From assembly GCA_010015675.1 (NCBI GenBank), contig ML976978.1:1681314-1745313 (forward strand): a stretch of 64,000 nt of DNA, given 5' to 3'. The notes beneath the pieces are model-generated. The model had not been told where the DNA came from. It saw nothing but the letters and a program-made list of their open reading frames with translations, and made no database searches. Of this stretch, positions 60,867 through 64,000 are shown piece by piece. Every line of letters starts with the position of its first letter. The stretch's first letter is position 1. Source of the stretch: Byssothecium circinans (lineage: Eukaryota > Ascomycota > Dothideomycetes > Pleosporales > Massarinaceae). The position numbers and the translations under genes were made by a program.

Positions 60867-61654
60867 TTAAGAAGCGGGAGCCGCACCACGTCCACGGCCG
60901 AAACCACCACGGAATTCAGGCTTGAACTCGCCGGGGGCACCACCCTCGCCCTTCTCGCCAGCGTCACGTCGTCGGTACCCGTCACGATCACCGCCACGGT
61001 CGCCGCCACGTCCGCCGCGTCCGCCACCACGACGCTCACGGTCGTCACCACCGAGCATGCCGCGCGGGGGAGCGTGGGTGCGCTGCTGCTTGATGTGGGT
61101 CTGGGGCACGATCTCGGCGGGGAGATGGAGCCACTCGCGGAGGTAGTCGAGTCCCTCGGGGGTCAGGGTGTAGTAGTAGTATTGCCACGAGAACCTGGTC
61201 TTGACGTAACCGCGGGAGTGGAGGGATTGGCCTGCAATTCATTAGGCCGAGTCCGAGGAGCGCAGATTGCGCATGTGATGTACTGACAAGCCTTGATGAC
61301 GAAAAGGTTCTTGGTGTCAATGTCGCCGTGCTTGGGGAGGTTGAAGTCCTTCTTCGCGACGAGTACGCCCTCTGTGGTGACCGTGTGTCAGCCTGTCCTT
61401 ATAGTGCAGCATAAAGCCACGAGTTTTGTATGTTTTGCCATAGCCATGGCTCGATTTGGATAGTACTAACCGCGGAAGAGGTACCTGAGAGCATGTCAGT
61501 ATTGAGTCAAATGATAGCACGAGGGACTGTGGAGGGAACTCAAGACCAAGCTGCAATTTCGAGCGCCAGTGTCGTCGCGATTGCGCCTGCAATGAGATGG
61601 GTGGAGGAGCACTGACTCGTGGATCTTCTTGCGATCGGCCTTGGGGATAAGCAT
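60867..61654 (-). CDS. rps10: 40S ribosomal protein eS10
   Basis: Exons are 61654..61617, 61484..61471, 61371..61288 and 61231..60867, giving 166 residues. Exon 1 is [13 protein letters not shown], the second exon is only 14 nt (YLFR plus split codons), and the third carries [20 protein letters not shown]. The fourth has [20 protein letters not shown] and [19 protein letters not shown]. All are strict eS10 signatures (winged-helix, 40S beak). The C-terminal tail is rich in RGG/RDR ([20 protein letters not shown]) and longer than in budding yeast. The many early introns are typical of fungal ribosomal protein genes. The gene is 299 bp from the divergent sde2 start. Confidence 0.96.
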
Positions 61655-61953
61655 CTTGCCGGTGTTGCAGAGTTGAGGATGCTGTGTGAAAGTCTGATGG
61701 TGGTCGATGGGAAGAAAGTAGAAGTTCGCAAAGCGTGAATTAGACCATCCAGTGCGGCTCGCCTAGTAGCGCCTTGGCCGATGCACGGACCAGAACGTTC
61801 TCTCCGTACCGATTGCAACTCGCCTGCCTCCTCTCTCGAACCCACGTTGACCTCACAAACGACTCACCACCTGCACTCAACACGATACACCACTCATTCA
61901 ACGGACACGAGCCCTCAACTCATTTTCTGCTACAATCCAAAACAGCCACCGCC
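61655..61953. promoter_or_regulatory. compact bidirectional promoter, rps10 and sde2
   Basis: 299 bp separate the start codons. The sde2 side is C/A-rich, like a leader. No single element is claimed. Confidence 0.4.
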
Positions 61954-62781
61954 ATGGCTTCCGCCACCGTTGTGCAGCCAGTCACAATCATTGTCGCCAA
62001 CCTAGGCAAAAGCATCGCCTTCACGACCACGAAAGACGCACCTCTCACCTCCGTGTACGAAAGCCTCTACAAGCGCGCGCCATGGATAGAAAAGTCATCC
62101 TATATCTTGACAACCAACGCCCGCCGGCTGGTCCGCCGCGATGATTGCGCCGTTGAATCCCTCCTCGACTCACCCTCGGACACATTTCTCCCTCTCCGCC
62201 TCACAGTCCCACTATGCGGTGGCAAGGGAGGATTTGGATCGATCCTCCGAGCTCAAGGAGGTCGCATGTCTTCGCGCAAGAAGAAGCAGGGCGAAGTCAA
62301 CGGCTCGTCGCGCAACCTGGACGGACGAAGACTGCGCACCGTCGCCGAGGCAAAAACGCTCGCAGAGTACCTAGCTATTAAACCCGAGATGGATAAGAAA
62401 GAGAAAGAGGAGCGCCGAAAGCGATGGGAAGATATTGTTGCCAGCACCGACCGCAAGCAGGAGGAACTGATGAATAGCAGAGGCACAGCCCGACTGGACG
62501 GACAGTGGGTGGAGAGTAAGGAGGAAGCGGAGAATAAGACACGGGAGGCCATTGAGAAGATGCTCATGGCTCAGCGAGCCAGCTCAGAGGAAGAAGAACA
62601 GGAGACTGAAGAGCCGGCGAGGGCAACGCCGTCAGCATCGAAACCTGCTCAGCAGCGAACAATGTTCGGATGGGACGATGAGGATGGCGAGTTTATGAGC
62701 GACAGCGAAGATGATGAAGAGGTTTCGGAGGAAGACAAACCCCAACAGTTCGAAGGCAAAGGCAAGGCTAAGGCTGTCTAG
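61954..62781 (+). CDS. sde2: Sde2-type ubiquitin-fold splicing and genome-stability factor
   Basis: One exon, 275 residues. Residues 1-90 are a ubiquitin-like fold that ends TVPLCGGKGGFGS. In fission yeast the precursor is cut after the GG (here Gly90), and the Lys-starting C-terminal part joins the spliceosome to help splice selected introns. The post-cleavage start KGGFGSILRAQGGRMSSRKK is fully conserved, as is CRNLDGRRLR-like SSRNLDGRRLRTVAEAKTLA. A coiled-coil, Lys/Glu-rich middle and an acidic C-terminus (DDEDGEFMSDSEDDEE) follow. Met 61954 is chosen because the Ub fold starts at once; an upstream in-frame Met would add 60 unconserved residues. Confidence 0.93.
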   Translation: MASATVVQPVTIIVANLGKSIAFTTTKDAPLTSVYESLYKRAPWIEKSSYILTTNARRLVRRDDCAVESLLDSPSDTFLPLRLTVPLCGGKGGFGSILRAQGGRMSSRKKKQGEVNGSSRNLDGRRLRTVAEAKTLAEYLAIKPEMDKKEKEERRKRWEDIVASTDRKQEELMNSRGTARLDGQWVESKEEAENKTREAIEKMLMAQRASSEEEEQETEEPARATPSASKPAQQRTMFGWDDEDGEFMSDSEDDEEVSEEDKPQQFEGKGKAKAV

Positions 62782-62946
62782 GCTGTCTTCCTGTGCACGA
62801 GCAAACTCTACAACGGCGGCGTTCACGGTGTGGTGGAGGAATTGGTTATTTTAGGTTCATACTGCATATCTGATACCCAAGCATGCCCTTCTTTTGTTGA
62901 GAATGCGTATTCTATACAGTACGCTCAGCTGATGCCTCATGCTGCC

Positions 62947-63440
62947 CTATGCCCCGATGTTCCTGTCCATGTCTTTGCTTCCACCATAACCTTGCTCCCT
63001 CCTCTCTTGCGCAACACTGCCGCCTTGCTCCTTCAACGCCTCTGTGCCACCGAAGCCGCCTGTAGGCCTCATTAGCTGGGAGATTTTTCTTAGACACGCC
63101 AAACAATGCACACATACCTTGTGTAGCCTCACCCGCGACGGTTCCCGTCTTGCCACCCATACCACCTTCTTGGATCGACTGGCCGTACCGAATCTTCGCG
63201 GCGGGCGTCACGCCTTGGGTGTTGGGAGCGTTGGAAGCGGACTTGTGGGAATTGGTGGTCGTGCCGGCTGTGGGGTCTGTGAGGGGTCAGCATGTGATTT
63301 TTTGGAGGCGTCCATGACTGCAAGAGGAGCATACCGCCTAGTTGACCGGCCTGTTTGGCATGCGGCTGGACATCGGAGTCGTCGCGCTCGTACTGGGTCT
63401 GCTCGCCGCCGGGCTCGGTGCTCATGAGGTTGGAAGTCAT
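62947..63440 (-). CDS. Small conserved Gly/Gln-rich fungal protein, function unknown
   Basis: Exons 63440..63335, 63276..63118 and 63059..62947 give 125 residues. The start reads MTSNLMSTEPGGEQTQYERD, the middle has NTQGVTPAAKIRYGQSIQEG and GMGGKTGTVAGEATQGGFGG, and the end is GYGGSKDMDRNIGA. The protein is hydrophilic and likely disordered, with no signal or membrane span. It fits a group of short conserved fungal proteins I have no function for. Splice phases (1 and 1) join perfectly, which supports the three-exon model. Confidence 0.8.
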
Positions 63441-63649
63441 CTTGAGATGCAATCGGACAAGTTAAAGACGATTGGAAGGACAATTGGGTAATGTTGAGGG
63501 TTGGTTTTAATTAAAGGTATTTGAGAGTTCGTTGAGATGCAGACACTCAAGTGGTGGCAGCTTCTATGCCTCATGACGTCAAGGACGCCGAAATGCTCGT
63601 GCATCTCAACAGCTCCACCTCCACGACGCCTTCCTCTGCACATATAAGC

Positions 63650-64000
63650 TAGCGCATCAGGTCATGAGACACCCAGGGATATGAGACACCGCGCAGAAAT
63701 CCTCCACCCTTCAAAAAATCGCGATAATTGATTCAGCGTAATTACAATTGCCACTCACTACACATGGATTGCAGAGTTTTTGCTGCTACTTCTGCTGCCA
63801 GTTTTTCTGCCTCTTTTTCTTTGTTAGGGTTATTGTTTTGTTCCTCTATAAGCTTAGAAGCCTCTACTGCCATCTTGATCGTATCTACGTTGGCAAAGCG
63901 TTGATTTGGGTCCATACGAACCCTCTTTCGTGGTACTTGAGGCTTAAGAGCCTCAAGTTGGCTCTGCAATCGTTTGTTCTCTGCTTCTAGCGCTGCTGCG
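63650..64000 (-). mobile_element. End of a probable pogo/Fot1-type DNA transposon, transposase 3' part
   Basis: The minus strand enters from the right edge with an open frame that stops at 63742. It reads AALEAENKRLQSQLEAL, then PQVPRKRVRMDPNQRFANVD and KLIEEQNNNPNKEKEAEKLA. This coiled-coil plus basic tail is what I expect at the C-terminus of fungal DDE_1 (pogo/Fot1) transposases; the DDE core lies outside. Downstream, two copies of ATGAGACACC (63664-63673 and 63681-63690) look like transposase-binding repeats near the element's end. The border near 63650, just after a TA, is a guess. A non-transposon coiled-coil gene is not excluded. Confidence 0.5.

Noticed and set aside
61831..61850. tRNA B box (GGTTCGAG-like on the minus strand)
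   Set aside because: No A box or cloverleaf stems lie at the right spacing, and the site is in the sde2 leader.

Overview
The window is chromosomal DNA of a filamentous ascomycete (Pezizomycotina, most likely Dothideomycetes; the class is an inference). The signs are short introns of about 45-70 bp with GTRNGT donors, CTAAY branch sites and YAG acceptors, single-gene transcription units on both strands, HET/NB-ARC (NLR-like) remains, a fused ARG5,6 enzyme, an Stc1-domain protein and a SINE-like element. I placed exons by reading splice sites and checking that the phases join.

Layout, left to right. 1-1195: 5' part of the XPF/Rad1 repair nuclease (minus, runs off the edge). 2026-5169: accessory block with a broken HET/NB-ARC NLR gene directly behind an intact TPR-protein kinase gene. 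6019-7390: decayed GH5 endoglucanase. 7535-8129: CBP4 complex III assembly factor. 9605-12795: Skt5/Chs4-like chitin synthase regulator with a CaaX end. 12796-16021: gene-free, microsatellites plus a degenerate tandem array holding a 47-bp minisatellite. 16022-17934: ADE4. 19245-20704: Dfg5/Dcw1 GH76 wall enzyme. 21960-22621: Snc-type synaptobrevin. 23520-26281: ARG5,6. 27157-29059: Mrs2 Mg2+ channel, head to head with a DUF1115 protein. 31183-34676: large F-box-like/UBA protein. 37502-40786: Yif1 and SRP receptor alpha, head to head. 41243-41803: tRNA-headed SINE-like insertion with 11-bp target duplication. 41900-46995: membrane pseudo-protease and a repeat-rich probable wall protein. 47454-48908: six-exon bZIP factor. 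49150-51142: small conserved protein and a YeeE/YedE membrane protein. 53294-57745: Tsr1 and an Stc1-domain protein. 58376-60366: Rad7, whose start codon is split by an intron. 60867-62781: ribosomal protein eS10 (14-nt microexon) head to head with Sde2. 62947-63440: small conserved protein. 63650-64000: one end of a probable pogo/Fot1-type transposon.

Most genes are conserved housekeeping functions (repair, purine and arginine synthesis, mitochondrial Mg2+ and complex III, secretion, ribosome biogenesis, wall synthesis). Functional links are loose: Yif1 and SRP receptor both serve early secretion, Rad1 and Rad7 both serve nucleotide excision repair but lie 57 kb apart, and Skt5 and the GH76 enzyme both shape the wall. 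The accessory signals are the NLR/kinase block, the dead cellulase, the tandem repeat block, the SINE and the terminal transposon. I found no CRISPR array, no biosynthetic cluster and no convincing intact tRNA or rRNA gene.
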